Positions 51,009 to 62,966 of a DNA stretch of 64,000 nucleotides are shown here, piece after piece. Below the pieces are notes generated by a model, which saw nothing but the letters and a program-made list of their open reading frames with translations, made no database searches and had not been told where the DNA came from. A program made the translations under genes and the position numbers. The stretch is from contig JADJKB010000005.1 in NCBI GenBank assembly GCA_016706225.1, positions 434,001 to 498,000 of the forward strand. The letters are read 5' to 3'. The stretch is from Myxococcales bacterium (GTDB lineage: Bacteria; Myxococcota_A; Polyangia; Polyangiales; Polyangiaceae). Numbering within the stretch: position 1 is the stretch's first letter; every line of letters starts with the position of its first letter.

Positions 51009-52961
51009 ATGGCGGTTGAGCGAGGCTTTCGCGCGCGGCTCCGGTATCGATACGAAGGGTTTCTGAGCGGAGGCGCTCGGAAACAGCTCGTGTTCCTGTT
51101 CCTGCTCACTCTCGCGATGGTGTCGCTGTTCGCGGGGTGCTCGGTGCTCGCGGCTCCGGCCGGAGTCGAGCTCTCGGAGGGCAGCTTCCTCGACCGGGCC
51201 TGGTTCTATTTCACCCGCATCATCGACCCGGGCACGATGGGCAGCGACTCCGGGAACGCGAACCGGTTCGTCTCGACTGCCGCCACGATCCTCGGCGTCA
51301 TCGTCGCGGGTCTCTTGATCTCGTCCCTCGCCGGCAACTTCCAGGCAAGTCTCGAGGCGATCGCCCGCGGCAGCTCGCCAGTGCTCGAGCAGGGGCACTT
51401 CTTGATCCTCGGCTGGTCCGAGAAGGTGTTCAGCGTCATCGACCAGCTCGCAGAGGCCAACCTCGACCGAGGTCGCATCGTCGTGGTGGTGATGGCCGAG
51501 CAGGACAAGGTCGCGATGGAGGCGGCGCTGAACGACAAGGTCCGGCACCTGCGCCGGCTGAAGCTGGTCGTGCGCAGCGGCAGCTCGGTGGCGCTCTCCG
51601 ATCTCTCCAAGGTGAGCTTCGACCTGGCGAGTGCCATCGTGGTTTTGGTCGACGACGCCCACGGCGAGCAACCCCACCGGGCCGACGGGCGGGTGATCAA
51701 GACCTTGATGGCGATCTACAACCACCCCGACGGCCACGGCAAGACCGACGCGATCAAGGTCACCGCGGAGGTCATGCTGCCCGAGAGTCGGGACATTGCG
51801 TCCATCGCCAGCCGCGGTCGCGCGCAGATCATCAACACCAACGACATAATCTCGAAGATCATCCTGCAGACCTCGCGCATCAGTGGGCTCAGCCTGGTCT
51901 ACGACGAGCTCTTTCGGTTCGAGGGCAACGAGATCCACTACGCGAGCTTTCCCGCTGCGGTGGGGCGTCGGGTCGCCGACCTGGTGCTTGATTTTCCCAA
52001 TGCTTGCCTGGTCGGCGTGGCCAAGGCCGACGGCTCCTCGCACATCCTGAATCCGCCGGCGGATCACGTGCTTGGCAAGGACGAGGAACTCCTGCTCGTC
52101 GCCGAGGACGACGACATCCGGTTTGCCCCCCACCCGAGCGCCCTGCGCTTCGAGGACGTCCGGGTTCCGACCGCGCCCGCCGCCGACAAACCCGTCGAGC
52201 GGCTGATGGTGCTCGGTTACAACGAGAAGCTCTTCCCTATCTTGAAGGAGCTCGACGCGTACGTGGGGCAGGGCTCGTCCGTCACCCTGGTCAACGCCGT
52301 GCCGCTCGACGACCGCGCGCGGGAGATCTCGGAGAAGTGTGGCGAGCTCTCGAACGTGGAGGTCGTGCACGCGGTCGGCGACTTCACCAATCGGCTCTTG
52401 CTCGAGCAGCTGCATCCGGAGAGCTTCCCGACGGTGGTGGTGCTGGGTGACGCGTCGGGCGCCAGCGGCATGGACGAGAGTGAGGCGGCGGACACCCGGG
52501 CAATCATCGCGCTCCTGCTACTGCGCGACTTTCGCCAGCGCGCGGGCTTGTTGCGCCAGGAGGTCTGCAGCGAGATCCTGGATCCGCGAAATCGCGATCT
52601 TGCGGCCACCACCGAGATCAACGACATCGTCATCAGCAACGAGATGGTCAGCATGGTGCTCGCCCAGGTCACGCACGAGCCGCGGATGCGCCCGGTGTTC
52701 GAGGATCTGTTCCAGGCCGAGGGTTGTGAGATCTACCTCAAGGAGCTGTCGCTGTACGTGCCCCTCGGGGAGCCGACGACCTTCGAGCAGTTGCTGCTTT
52801 CGGCGAAGGCCCGCCAAGAGGTCGCGTTTGGCGTGCAGCTCCATGTGGACGACGCAACGAAGCGCTACGGCATCAGGCTGAACCCGTGGCAAGGGAGGGC
52901 CGAAGAGTTCGTTCCCAAGCTCGGGGATCGCCTGATTGTGCTCGCGGAAGACGACGGGTGA
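51009..52961 (+). CDS. CASTOR/POLLUX-type ion channel with RCK-like domains
   Basis: This 650-residue protein has two or three transmembrane helices near the N-terminus (QLVFLFLLTLAMVSLFAGC and TAATILGVIVAGLLISSLAG) around a pore-like segment AWFYFTRIIDPGTMGSDSGN, then two regulatory nucleotide-binding domains (about residues 120-370 and 395-650), with the tag GHFLILGWSEKVF and RLMVLGYNEKLFPI marking the start of each. This matches the CASTOR/POLLUX/SYM8 family (K+ or Ca2+-permeable channels). It is divergent from the two kup genes, so a K+ handling island is likely. Ion and ligand are not known. Confidence 0.88.
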   Translation: MAVERGFRARLRYRYEGFLSGGARKQLVFLFLLTLAMVSLFAGCSVLAAPAGVELSEGSFLDRAWFYFTRIIDPGTMGSDSGNANRFVSTAATILGVIVAGLLISSLAGNFQASLEAIARGSSPVLEQGHFLILGWSEKVFSVIDQLAEANLDRGRIVVVVMAEQDKVAMEAALNDKVRHLRRLKLVVRSGSSVALSDLSKVSFDLASAIVVLVDDAHGEQPHRADGRVIKTLMAIYNHPDGHGKTDAIKVTAEVMLPESRDIASIASRGRAQIINTNDIISKIILQTSRISGLSLVYDELFRFEGNEIHYASFPAAVGRRVADLVLDFPNACLVGVAKADGSSHILNPPADHVLGKDEELLLVAEDDDIRFAPHPSALRFEDVRVPTAPAADKPVERLMVLGYNEKLFPILKELDAYVGQGSSVTLVNAVPLDDRAREISEKCGELSNVEVVHAVGDFTNRLLLEQLHPESFPTVVVLGDASGASGMDESEAADTRAIIALLLLRDFRQRAGLLRQEVCSEILDPRNRDLAATTEINDIVISNEMVSMVLAQVTHEPRMRPVFEDLFQAEGCEIYLKELSLYVPLGEPTTFEQLLLSAKARQEVAFGVQLHVDDATKRYGIRLNPWQGRAEEFVPKLGDRLIVLAEDDG

Positions 52962-52994
52962 CCGTCAGCGCGAGTCGCGAGTACGCTCGACGAA

Positions 52995-53996
52995 ATGACG
53001 CCGCTCTCCCTCGACGAAATTCACCACACGAGCCTCTTGCAGCGCGCTGCGAGCCCGGCGTTTCTCGGGGCGCCGGCCCGGGTCTTGCCGAGTCAGGCGC
53101 TGGTCTTCCTGTCCCAGGGTCGCGTCGCGGGAGTGCTGGGGCCCGGTGAGTATTCCCTCGACCCCCGCGCGTTGCCATTTCTGGGCCCCATCGTCCGGCA
53201 ACAACCGACCGGCGCCACGCTGGGGGACGACGTCTTCTGGGTGAAGATGGGCGCGCCCGTCAGCCTGGACGTGTCCGCCGTGCTCGAGACCGTGCTCGAT
53301 CCGGCGGTGGGCGAGAAGGTCACGCCGAAGCTCGAGGCGCGACTGTCCGTGGCCGTCGGAGATCCGGTGCAGATGATCCAGGCGCTGGGGGGAAAGGTCG
53401 ACGAAGGTGCGGTCGAGCTGTGGGTGAAGCAGCGAGTGAACGAGCAGGCCTCGGAGCTCGGTCGCAAGTTTCCGCGCCTGGCCGAGCTCAGCGCGGAGAG
53501 CAAGCGGAGTGAGCACGCGCGGGCGCTGGGTGAGGCGTTGCAGGCGACGTTCGCCCCATTGGGACTCGCACTCGTGGCCTGCGACATCACCGCGATCCGC
53601 GTGCCGGACCATGTCGCCTCGCGCCTGCGGCTGATGGGCGGCACCCATACCGAGTACGCCGACGGCGCGTCGAAGGCCGTGGTTGCCGAGGGCATGCGCG
53701 CCCGGATCAGCAAGGACGGGCAGTGGTACTCCGGGCGCGTCACGCGTGTGTCCGACGGCCGGGCGGAGCTCATCTGGGACGTGTCCGGCGCACGCTCGGA
53801 AATTGCCCTCGTCGAGCTCGAGCCCGAGCCCGCTTATCCAGGCGCTTTCAGCAGCGGCACGCGCCTGCTCGCGCAGTGGCCGGACGGCGGGTTTTATCCA
53901 GCGACGGTGAGGGTGTTCAACGGCACGCTGTACGAGGTCGAGTGGGCCGATGGTTCGGCGTCGTGGCTTCCGCCAGGCCAAGTGAAGATGAGCTGA
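52995..53996 (+). CDS. SPFH-like domain fused to two Tudor-like modules
   Basis: This 333-residue protein has an N-terminal SPFH/YdjI-like part (residues about 1-220; LPSQALVFLSQGRVAGVLGPGEYSLD and 'WVKMGAPVSLDVSAVLETV' are typical), with a helical stretch carrying LALVACDITAIRVPDHV, then two Tudor/Agenet-like modules: GMRARISKDGQWYSGRVTRV (about 230-275) and GTRLLAQWPDGGFYPATVRV (about 290-333). The second shares a style with the tandem Tudor-like secreted protein at 45450. The combination of a membrane-associated assembly domain with small barrel modules is uncommon. No signal peptide. Function unknown. Confidence 0.7.
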   Translation: MTPLSLDEIHHTSLLQRAASPAFLGAPARVLPSQALVFLSQGRVAGVLGPGEYSLDPRALPFLGPIVRQQPTGATLGDDVFWVKMGAPVSLDVSAVLETVLDPAVGEKVTPKLEARLSVAVGDPVQMIQALGGKVDEGAVELWVKQRVNEQASELGRKFPRLAELSAESKRSEHARALGEALQATFAPLGLALVACDITAIRVPDHVASRLRLMGGTHTEYADGASKAVVAEGMRARISKDGQWYSGRVTRVSDGRAELIWDVSGARSEIALVELEPEPAYPGAFSSGTRLLAQWPDGGFYPATVRVFNGTLYEVEWADGSASWLPPGQVKMS

Positions 53997-54014
53997 CGAC
54001 GGGCGCCGTTGCCC

Positions 54015-54578
54015 TCAGTCGTCCTTCGACTGCGGCAGGCGCACGGTGCGTTCGACCAGAGGTTTGGTGCGCTCGAGCGGTGCGGTCTTTTCGATCACCT
54101 TCGTCTTCTCGACGCGCCCTTCGCTTCGTAGCGCAGCGATGTCGCCCTCGAGATCAGCCTCGGCCGGGCCGCGCTTGATGCGCATCAGCCCGTATCCCGC
54201 GGCGACCACACCTGCGACCTCGATCAGCAAGAACAGGAGCACGGTCACACCGGGCCAGCCCTCGACCGTCATGCCGTAGATGCGCGCGGCCACGATGCCG
54301 AGCAGCGATAGCAGCGCAGCCAGCAGACCCGGCAGTTGCCAGTCTTTGCGCATGGCGGTGACGGCGAGAAAGACCCCGAGCCCGATCTCGATCCCTCCGT
54401 AGAACGCCCGGAGCTCGATCAGTCCGAGCTTGCTGGTGGTGGAGAGGTCAGCGAAGGCCGCGAGCTTGGCCGGAGCCAGCAGAAAAGCGACGCCCACGGC
54501 GACATAGCCCGCGGCCAGGCCCAGGAGAACTGCGCGGGGCACAGCCGAAGCTTCGGCCGAGGCGTCGGGTTCGCTCAT
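54015..54578 (-). CDS. DUF4345-like membrane protein with basic/acidic tail
   Basis: This 187-residue protein starts at ATG 54578 and has four transmembrane helices (residues about 13-33, 45-70, 75-95 and 105-130), with motifs of DUF4345 proteins (KLGLIELRAFYGGIEIGLGVFL). A charged tail of about 55 residues (ADLEGDIAALRSEGRVEKTK...) is predicted cytoplasmic. Function unknown. It is convergent with the SPFH-Tudor gene, 18 bp apart; an upstream opening to 55133 overlaps rsgA and is not supported. Confidence 0.72.
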   Translation of the reverse strand: MSEPDASAEASAVPRAVLLGLAAGYVAVGVAFLLAPAKLAAFADLSTTSKLGLIELRAFYGGIEIGLGVFLAVTAMRKDWQLPGLLAALLSLLGIVAARIYGMTVEGWPGVTVLLFLLIEVAGVVAAGYGLMRIKRGPAEADLEGDIAALRSEGRVEKTKVIEKTAPLERTKPLVERTVRLPQSKDD

Positions 54579-54655
54579 GGGGACCGAATCTAGCCACGAC
54601 GCCCCAGGCAGGCCAGGCCGAGCGCGCACGCCCGCGCTATGCTCGCCAGGAACCC

Positions 54656-54922
54656 GTGGATCCGAGCCAGCGCAAGCAACAATTCGTGGCCCTCGTGGCC
54701 GAGACGACCGAGCGACAGCTGAAGGCACAGACCCGGCGTCACACGGCCTGTGTCTCGCCCACGTTGGGTCCAGTGCTCCTGGCCCAGCGCTTTCGTCCGG
54801 ACCGGCTGCCCGATGAACCCGAGCTGTCGCGCCTGGCGGAGGGCCTGGTGGCCTGGGCGCTCGGCATCGTGCCGAGCACTCAGCGACCCTACGCGGAGTC
54901 CGATCTGGAACGGAGCGGATGA
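54656..54922 (+). CDS. Small protein upstream of rsgA
   Basis: This 88-residue protein starts at GTG 54656 and has helical, charged character with no membrane segment. Conserved-looking residues are HTACVSPTLGPVLLAQRF. I do not recognise the family. The stop overlaps the start of rsgA (ATGA), so the two are translationally coupled, and the pair may work in ribosome assembly or may simply share a promoter. Confidence 0.6.
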   Translation: MDPSQRKQQFVALVAETTERQLKAQTRRHTACVSPTLGPVLLAQRFRPDRLPDEPELSRLAEGLVAWALGIVPSTQRPYAESDLERSG

Positions 54923-55902
54923 GCCTCGCGAGCCTGGGTTTCGACGCGAGCTTCGCCCGCGAGCTGTCGGCGCTCGCTGTCACCGACGCGTTCGCCGGAC
55001 GCGTCGCTCGCGTCGACGCAGACATCGCGCAGTTGTTTGTCGAGTCGGGACCAACGAGCGCGCGCGTCCCGCGGCGGGTGGTGCGAGGCGAGCTCGGTCG
55101 ACCCGTCACCGGGGACTGGGTTGCGTGTGTCACGCGCGGCGAGCTGGTGATCGACGCGGTGCTTCCGCGCCGCTCGGAGCTCGTGCGTCGAGCCGCGGGG
55201 CGTCGTCAGATCCCACAGCGGCTCGCCGCCAACGTCGACGTGCTGTTTGTGATCATGGGGCTCGATGCGGATTTCAATCCGCGCCGCCTCGAGCGTTACC
55301 TGACCCTCGCGGCGGAAGGGCGCATCCGCCCCGTCGTTCTCTTGACCAAGGCCGGTCTGGTCAAGAACGCCGACGCACTCCGCGAGCAGGCGCTGGCTGT
55401 TTCGCCGGGGATCGACGTGCACGCCATCGATGTAGTCGACGGGATCTCTGCCGACGCGCCGCGGCGCTACCTCGGCGAGGGAATCACCGCAGCGGTCGTC
55501 GGGTCGTCCGGTGCTGGAAAATCGACGCTGGTCAATCATCTGCTCGGCGAAGACCGCATGCGCACTGGCAGGGTGCGGGAACACGACGATCGGGGACGGC
55601 ACACGACCTCGCACCGCGAGCTCATTAAGCTCGCTTGCGGCGGCGCCATCATCGACACGCCGGGACTTCGTGAGCTCGGGCTGTGGGCGGATGCCGGCGC
55701 TGTCGACACGGCCTTTCCCGACGTCGTCGAGCTAGCCTCGGGTTGTAAGTACCGTGACTGTTTGCACGGGACCGAGCCGGGCTGCGGAGTTCAGCAGGCC
55801 GTCGTGGAGGGCAGACTCCCAGCGACGCGCCTGGCGAGCTACCTGGCCCTCGGGCGCGAGCTCTCCGGGAAGAATCGCGGCGCTCGACGGGACGGACGCT
55901 GA
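54919..55902 (+). CDS. rsgA: Ribosome small subunit GTPase RsgA
   Basis: This 327-residue protein has the circularly permuted GTPase order of RsgA (YjeQ): OB-fold N-domain (residues about 30-100), G4-like TKAG at 143-146, P-loop GSSGAGKST (195-203), then IDTPGLRE (G3) and a zinc-binding C-domain with CKYRDCLHGTEPGC. RsgA helps 30S subunit maturation. In place of NKxD the G4 motif is TKAG, as in a subset of RsgA proteins. It follows a small gene to which it is translationally coupled. Confidence 0.93.
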   Translation: MSLASLGFDASFARELSALAVTDAFAGRVARVDADIAQLFVESGPTSARVPRRVVRGELGRPVTGDWVACVTRGELVIDAVLPRRSELVRRAAGRRQIPQRLAANVDVLFVIMGLDADFNPRRLERYLTLAAEGRIRPVVLLTKAGLVKNADALREQALAVSPGIDVHAIDVVDGISADAPRRYLGEGITAAVVGSSGAGKSTLVNHLLGEDRMRTGRVREHDDRGRHTTSHRELIKLACGGAIIDTPGLRELGLWADAGAVDTAFPDVVELASGCKYRDCLHGTEPGCGVQQAVVEGRLPATRLASYLALGRELSGKNRGARRDGR

Positions 55903-55968
55903 GGCTCTGACATTCGCCGTGTCGCGGGAATCGAACGCGAACCTGCCAGCGTTCTCTCCGGCGGACAG

Positions 55969-58287
55969 ATGGGCCCTGGTCGTGTGCTCGTGCTCTTGGC
56001 GCTCGCGGTCGCGGCCGACTCCGCCCGTGCCGACGCACGTTCTGTGCTCCGGCAGACCCCACGCCTCGTGCTGCCCTCGCTCGCCCGAACGCCGCCTCCC
56101 GCGCCGTCGAAGCCGGCCGCATCACTCCGCTTGCCCGTGGCCACCGAGCTCGCCATCGAGCGCGAGATCGATCACGCCATCGAGCATGGCGACATGCCGG
56201 GCGCCGTCGTGGTGGTCGGGCGACGGAGCGGGGTCTCGTTCCGCCGCGCTTTCGGTCTCGCCGCGGTGTTGCCCGCTCCGCGACCGATGACGGCAGACGC
56301 GGTGTTCGATCTCGCATCGGTGACCAAGGCGGTTGCGACCGCCACCAGCATCGCGGCCCTGGTGGAGGACGGTCAGCTCGCCTACGACGAGCCCATCGCC
56401 CGCAGCCTGCCCCTCTTCGCGACCGAGGACAAACGCGGGATCACGCTGCGCCATCTGCTCACCCACACGTCCGGGCTGCCCGCGGTGAACCCCGTGCCCA
56501 CGCATCCGGTCGGCGCGCGGGAGATGCTCGCGGACATCGCCGGCACGAAGCTCGTCAGCGCGCCGGGTGAGCAGTACCGCTACAGCGATCTCGGGTTCAT
56601 CGCGCTCGGCGAGGTGGTGCGCCATAGGGCGAAGGAATCGCTCGACCACTTCGTCGCACGGCGGCTGTTCGCTCCGCTCGGGCTCAGGAACACCCGCTTT
56701 GTTCCGGGTGGCGGTCCCCGTTTGGTTCCGACCGAGAAGGAAGGCGAGGCGTTCCTGCTCGGCACCGTGCACGATCCGCGGGCGCGCGCCCTCGGCGGCG
56801 TGGCGGGACACGCGGGGCTGTTCTCGACGGCGGACGAGCTCGCTCGTTTCGCGCGCATGTTGCTGGCGGGGGGCGAGCTGGATGACAAGCGTGTGCTGCG
56901 AGCCGGCACCGTTGCCAGGATGACGGCGCCCATCGAGGTGCCGGGTGCGCGGGTCGCGCTCGGCTGGGACTCCCCGGACGATCCGACCCGGTCGGTGTTT
57001 TCGGCCCGGAGCTTCGGCCACGAGGGGTTCACCGGAACGTCACTCTGGATCGATCCTCAGGCGGATCGTTTCGTCGTGTTCCTGAGCAGCCGACTGCACC
57101 CAGATGGCAAGGGGCGCGTGGCTCCGACGGCCCAGGCCATCCGCGCGCTCGTGGCTCACGTCCGGGAAGAGCCTCGTCAGCCGGTCGTCGAGCTGGGCAT
57201 CGAGCGCCTGCTGCGCAACGGAGCCAAGCTCCTGGGCGGCGCGCGGGTCGCCTTCATGACGCACTCGGCCGCGCGCGATGGCGAAGGGCGTCGCAGTGTG
57301 GATCGCCTGTTCGAGGTCCTCGGCGCGCGGCTCGTGCGCATCGTGACGCCGGAGCATGGCATGAGCGGCACCCTCGAGGGGCCGGTGCCCAATGGCCGCG
57401 ATCCGCGCACGGATCTGCCGATCGTCAGCCTGTACGGTGCCGCCTCGTCCGCTCCGGCCTGGCAGGGCGTCGACACCATCGTGGTCGATCTGGTGGACGT
57501 TGGTGTGCGCTTCTACACGTATCTCTCCGCGCTACGGACTGCGCTCGAGTCCGGACGCCGGGTCGTGGTGCTCGATCGGCCGAACCCCAACGGTGGGCTC
57601 GACGTCGAAGGACCGGTCTCGCTCGCCGCTCCGCCCTCGCTCATCGATCCCCACCCCTTGCCCGTGATGCACGGTATGACGTTCGGTGAGCTCGCGCGCA
57701 TGCTGCTGGCGGAGCGTGGCCTCGGCACGCGCCTCGAGGTGTTACCGATGACGGGGTGGAGACGCGGCATGTCGTTCGGGGATACCGGCCTCAGCTGGTT
57801 CGCTCCTTCACCGAACCTGCGTTCGGCTTCGGCGGCGCGCCTGTACCCGGGACTCGCGCTACTCGAGCTGACGAACGTCTCGGTGGGTCGGGGCACCTCC
57901 ACTCCGTTCGAAGTGGTCGCCGCGCCGTGGCTCGATGCCCCGGAGTTGATCAGGGTCGTGGGCCCGGTCGCGGGCGTGCGCTTCCGCGCCGGTGACGTGA
58001 CCCCGAGCGCGGGACCGTATCGGGGCGAGCGCTGCGCCGCCGTCTTCTTTGCGCTCACCGACCCGGCAGCGTTGCGCCCGGTGGACCTCGGCCTCGGCCT
58101 CGCGCGGGCGCTCCGGCTCACACACCCCGAAACTTGGGAGACACGCAACCTCGGTGTCCTGCTGGGCGGGAGCGCGGCGCGCGATGCCCTGCTTTCGGAC
58201 GAGCCCCTAGCGTCGGTCGAGCGGACCTTCGCCGCGCAAGCGGCCGCCTTCGTCGAGCGCCGCCGCCCGTACTTGCTCTACGAATGA
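55969..58287 (+). CDS. AmiE-NamZ type fusion: beta-lactamase-fold hydrolase plus DUF1343
   Basis: This 772-residue protein has a signal-like N-terminus, then a serine beta-lactamase-fold domain (about residues 50-395) with S117-V-T-K120 (SxxK), a YSD motif (YxN-like) and HEGFTGTSLW. Residues about 400-772 are a DUF1343 domain (RVAFMTHSAA, PEHGMSGTLEGPV, DVGVRFYTYL, DRPNPNGGLDVEGP), the exo-beta-N-acetylmuramidase NamZ family. In Bacillus, amiE (beta-lactamase fold amidase) and namZ are neighbouring genes of MurNAc recycling, so this single protein may remove peptide and MurNAc from muropeptides in turn. Export to the periplasm is likely. Confidence 0.82.
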   Translation: MGPGRVLVLLALAVAADSARADARSVLRQTPRLVLPSLARTPPPAPSKPAASLRLPVATELAIEREIDHAIEHGDMPGAVVVVGRRSGVSFRRAFGLAAVLPAPRPMTADAVFDLASVTKAVATATSIAALVEDGQLAYDEPIARSLPLFATEDKRGITLRHLLTHTSGLPAVNPVPTHPVGAREMLADIAGTKLVSAPGEQYRYSDLGFIALGEVVRHRAKESLDHFVARRLFAPLGLRNTRFVPGGGPRLVPTEKEGEAFLLGTVHDPRARALGGVAGHAGLFSTADELARFARMLLAGGELDDKRVLRAGTVARMTAPIEVPGARVALGWDSPDDPTRSVFSARSFGHEGFTGTSLWIDPQADRFVVFLSSRLHPDGKGRVAPTAQAIRALVAHVREEPRQPVVELGIERLLRNGAKLLGGARVAFMTHSAARDGEGRRSVDRLFEVLGARLVRIVTPEHGMSGTLEGPVPNGRDPRTDLPIVSLYGAASSAPAWQGVDTIVVDLVDVGVRFYTYLSALRTALESGRRVVVLDRPNPNGGLDVEGPVSLAAPPSLIDPHPLPVMHGMTFGELARMLLAERGLGTRLEVLPMTGWRRGMSFGDTGLSWFAPSPNLRSASAARLYPGLALLELTNVSVGRGTSTPFEVVAAPWLDAPELIRVVGPVAGVRFRAGDVTPSAGPYRGERCAAVFFALTDPAALRPVDLGLGLARALRLTHPETWETRNLGVLLGGSAARDALLSDEPLASVERTFAAQAAAFVERRRPYLLYE

Positions 58288-58340
58288 GCGCGCCGTTCCT
58301 TGGCCAAACGGACGGGCATCGATGCTAGCCTCCGCCCGCC

Positions 58341-59693
<1,353 letters not shown>

Positions 59694-59700
59694 GAGAACC

Positions 59701-61427
<1,727 letters not shown>

Positions 61428-61431
<4 letters not shown>

Positions 61432-62048
61432 GCGCGCGGCGACCCTATCCGGAGGATGGCCGCGTATTCCGCCGGAGCCTCACGGCCCGGAGCACTCGCC
61501 TCGAGAACGGCCGCACTCGGTTGCAAGCGCCGGCCGTCGGCCTGTGGCGCGGGGCGCCCGCACCCGGCACGCTCGTGATGCCAGGCGGCCACCTGGGTGA
61601 GCTGGAGGTGCTCGGTGTGCTCCACCAGCTCGTCGCCGACGAGCACTCCCACGGGCTCGTGGTGGGCGAAGTGCCCGGCGCGCGCACCGCCCGTGTCGCA
61701 GTCGACTACGCGACCGTGCTTCTCGAGCTCGATCCAAGCGCGGGCGCGGTGCTCGCGGTCGAAGCGGAGGCGGAGGCCGGGCCCGCCGGGGGTCTCGCCT
61801 TCCGGTCACCGTCGAGCGGCCGTTTCTACCTGCGCCCGGCCCCCGACAAGGCGGCGTTCATCGAGCCCGGCGCAATCTTGCAAGAGGGCCAGACCGTGTG
61901 TCTGCTCGAGGTGATGAAGACGTTTCACCGCATCAGCTACGGCGGCGCCGGCCTCCCCAAGCGCGCCAAGGTCATCGCGGTCGTCCCCGGGGACGGAGCC
62001 GACGTCGAGGCCGGCGACGTGCTCCTGTCACTGGAAGAAGTCGGCTGA
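61428..62048 (+). CDS. Biotin carboxyl carrier protein
   Basis: This 206-residue protein has a C-terminal biotinyl domain with EVMK at residues 161-164, where Lys164 takes biotin, and the Gly-rich hairpin turns SPSSGRFYLRP and VVPGDGADVEAGDVL. The first 120 residues are unique and could dock to the carboxyltransferase. The start overlaps the carboxyltransferase stop (ATGA), so the subunits are made in coupled fashion. The motif EVMK instead of the more common AMKM or VMKM is a small variation. Confidence 0.88.
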
Positions 62049-62428
62049 GCGCTCCCGTAGTGTTCGAAAACCCAGCCCACGAAATCGCCGCCGATTTTGG
62101 GGTAATGAGGCTCCCCCTGCAGCAGTCACTCGGCCCATCTACATGCGCTGGATGAGAGCTGTGGTGATGCAGCAGCAGCAGTACATGCGGGGCGTCCGGC
62201 GGAAGTGCGCCTCGTCGACATCGACCTCGACTACGCGGGGTTCAAGTGGCAATGCCAGGACACGCCTGAATGGCCGAATTAAAGGGGGCAAGGCGCATGT
62301 CCGGATCTCGCTGCCCGCACGAGGCGGCGCTGCGGCGCCGCACACTTTCGCAGCGTGCGCGTGCTCGGGGTCGGATGACGAGCGCCAGACTGTTGCATGG
62401 CATTTCGAACGTAGCCCCCCAGCCGTGC
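62049..62428. other. 380 bp without a convincing gene
   Basis: No convincing gene is seen. Weak openings on both strands overlap each other. One reading ending near 62280 includes VRLVDIDLDYAGFKWQCQDTPEW before a TAA, which could be the remains of a decayed gene. CAG repeats at 62168-62182 (encoding a short Gln or Ala run) are also present. The region separates the carboxylase operon from a convergent lipoprotein gene. Confidence 0.5.
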
Positions 62429-62941
62429 TCATGGCGGCGTACACACTCCGAAGCCAGGGATGAGCTGGAAGCACTTGTAGCCTTCGGCGACCCGGCACTC
62501 GGCGTCGGACGCGCACGGGGGAGTGCAGATCGTGAGCGTGGTGCTGATACGACCACCGGATTGTCCGATGGACGCGCAGCCCGCTATTTCGCCGCACTCT
62601 TTGTCGCTCGACTGGGTGTCACAGGCCTTCGAGCAGAAGCCGTTTGGGAAGTTGATGGTGGGCACCGGGCCGCCGCCGATGGTGGTGTAACACTCAGCGC
62701 CGGCGACCGCGCCGCAGTCCGCGTTCGAGCTGCACGGCTCACCGATCTCTCCGACCGCGCTCCCTCCTCCAGTGGCGCCGGAGCCCCCGCCGCCGTTGCC
62801 TCCGCTACTTCCGCCGCCACCGGCTGCAGCGCCGCCAGTCGCTCCGGCCCCCCCCGCGCCACCGGAGCCGCTGCCCGCGCTGCAGCTTGCCAGAACCAAT
62901 GGGAGAAACATCGCGACTCGGGCCCGCATGGGAACGAGCAT
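62429..62941 (-). CDS. Gly-rich lipoprotein with Cys motifs, function unknown
   Basis: This 170-residue protein (ATG 62941; ATG 62929 is an alternative) has a signal peptide with lipobox (LASC), a Gly/Ser/Ala-rich linker to about residue 65, then a Cys-rich region with C-S-S-N-A-D-C-G, CYTTIGGG, CSKACDTQ, CASI and CTPPCASDAECRV. The disulfide-type pattern of about nine or ten Cys resembles myxobacterial Dickkopf-like or EGF-like repeats. The gene is divergent from the DUF4139 gene with 25 bp between. Confidence 0.72.
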   Translation of the reverse strand: MLVPMRARVAMFLPLVLASCSAGSGSGGAGGAGATGGAAAGGGGSSGGNGGGGSGATGGGSAVGEIGEPCSSNADCGAVAGAECYTTIGGGPVPTINFPNGFCSKACDTQSSDKECGEIAGCASIGQSGGRISTTLTICTPPCASDAECRVAEGYKCFQLIPGFGVCTPP

Positions 62942-62966
62942 AACTCAATGTTACCGTCGTCGGGTC

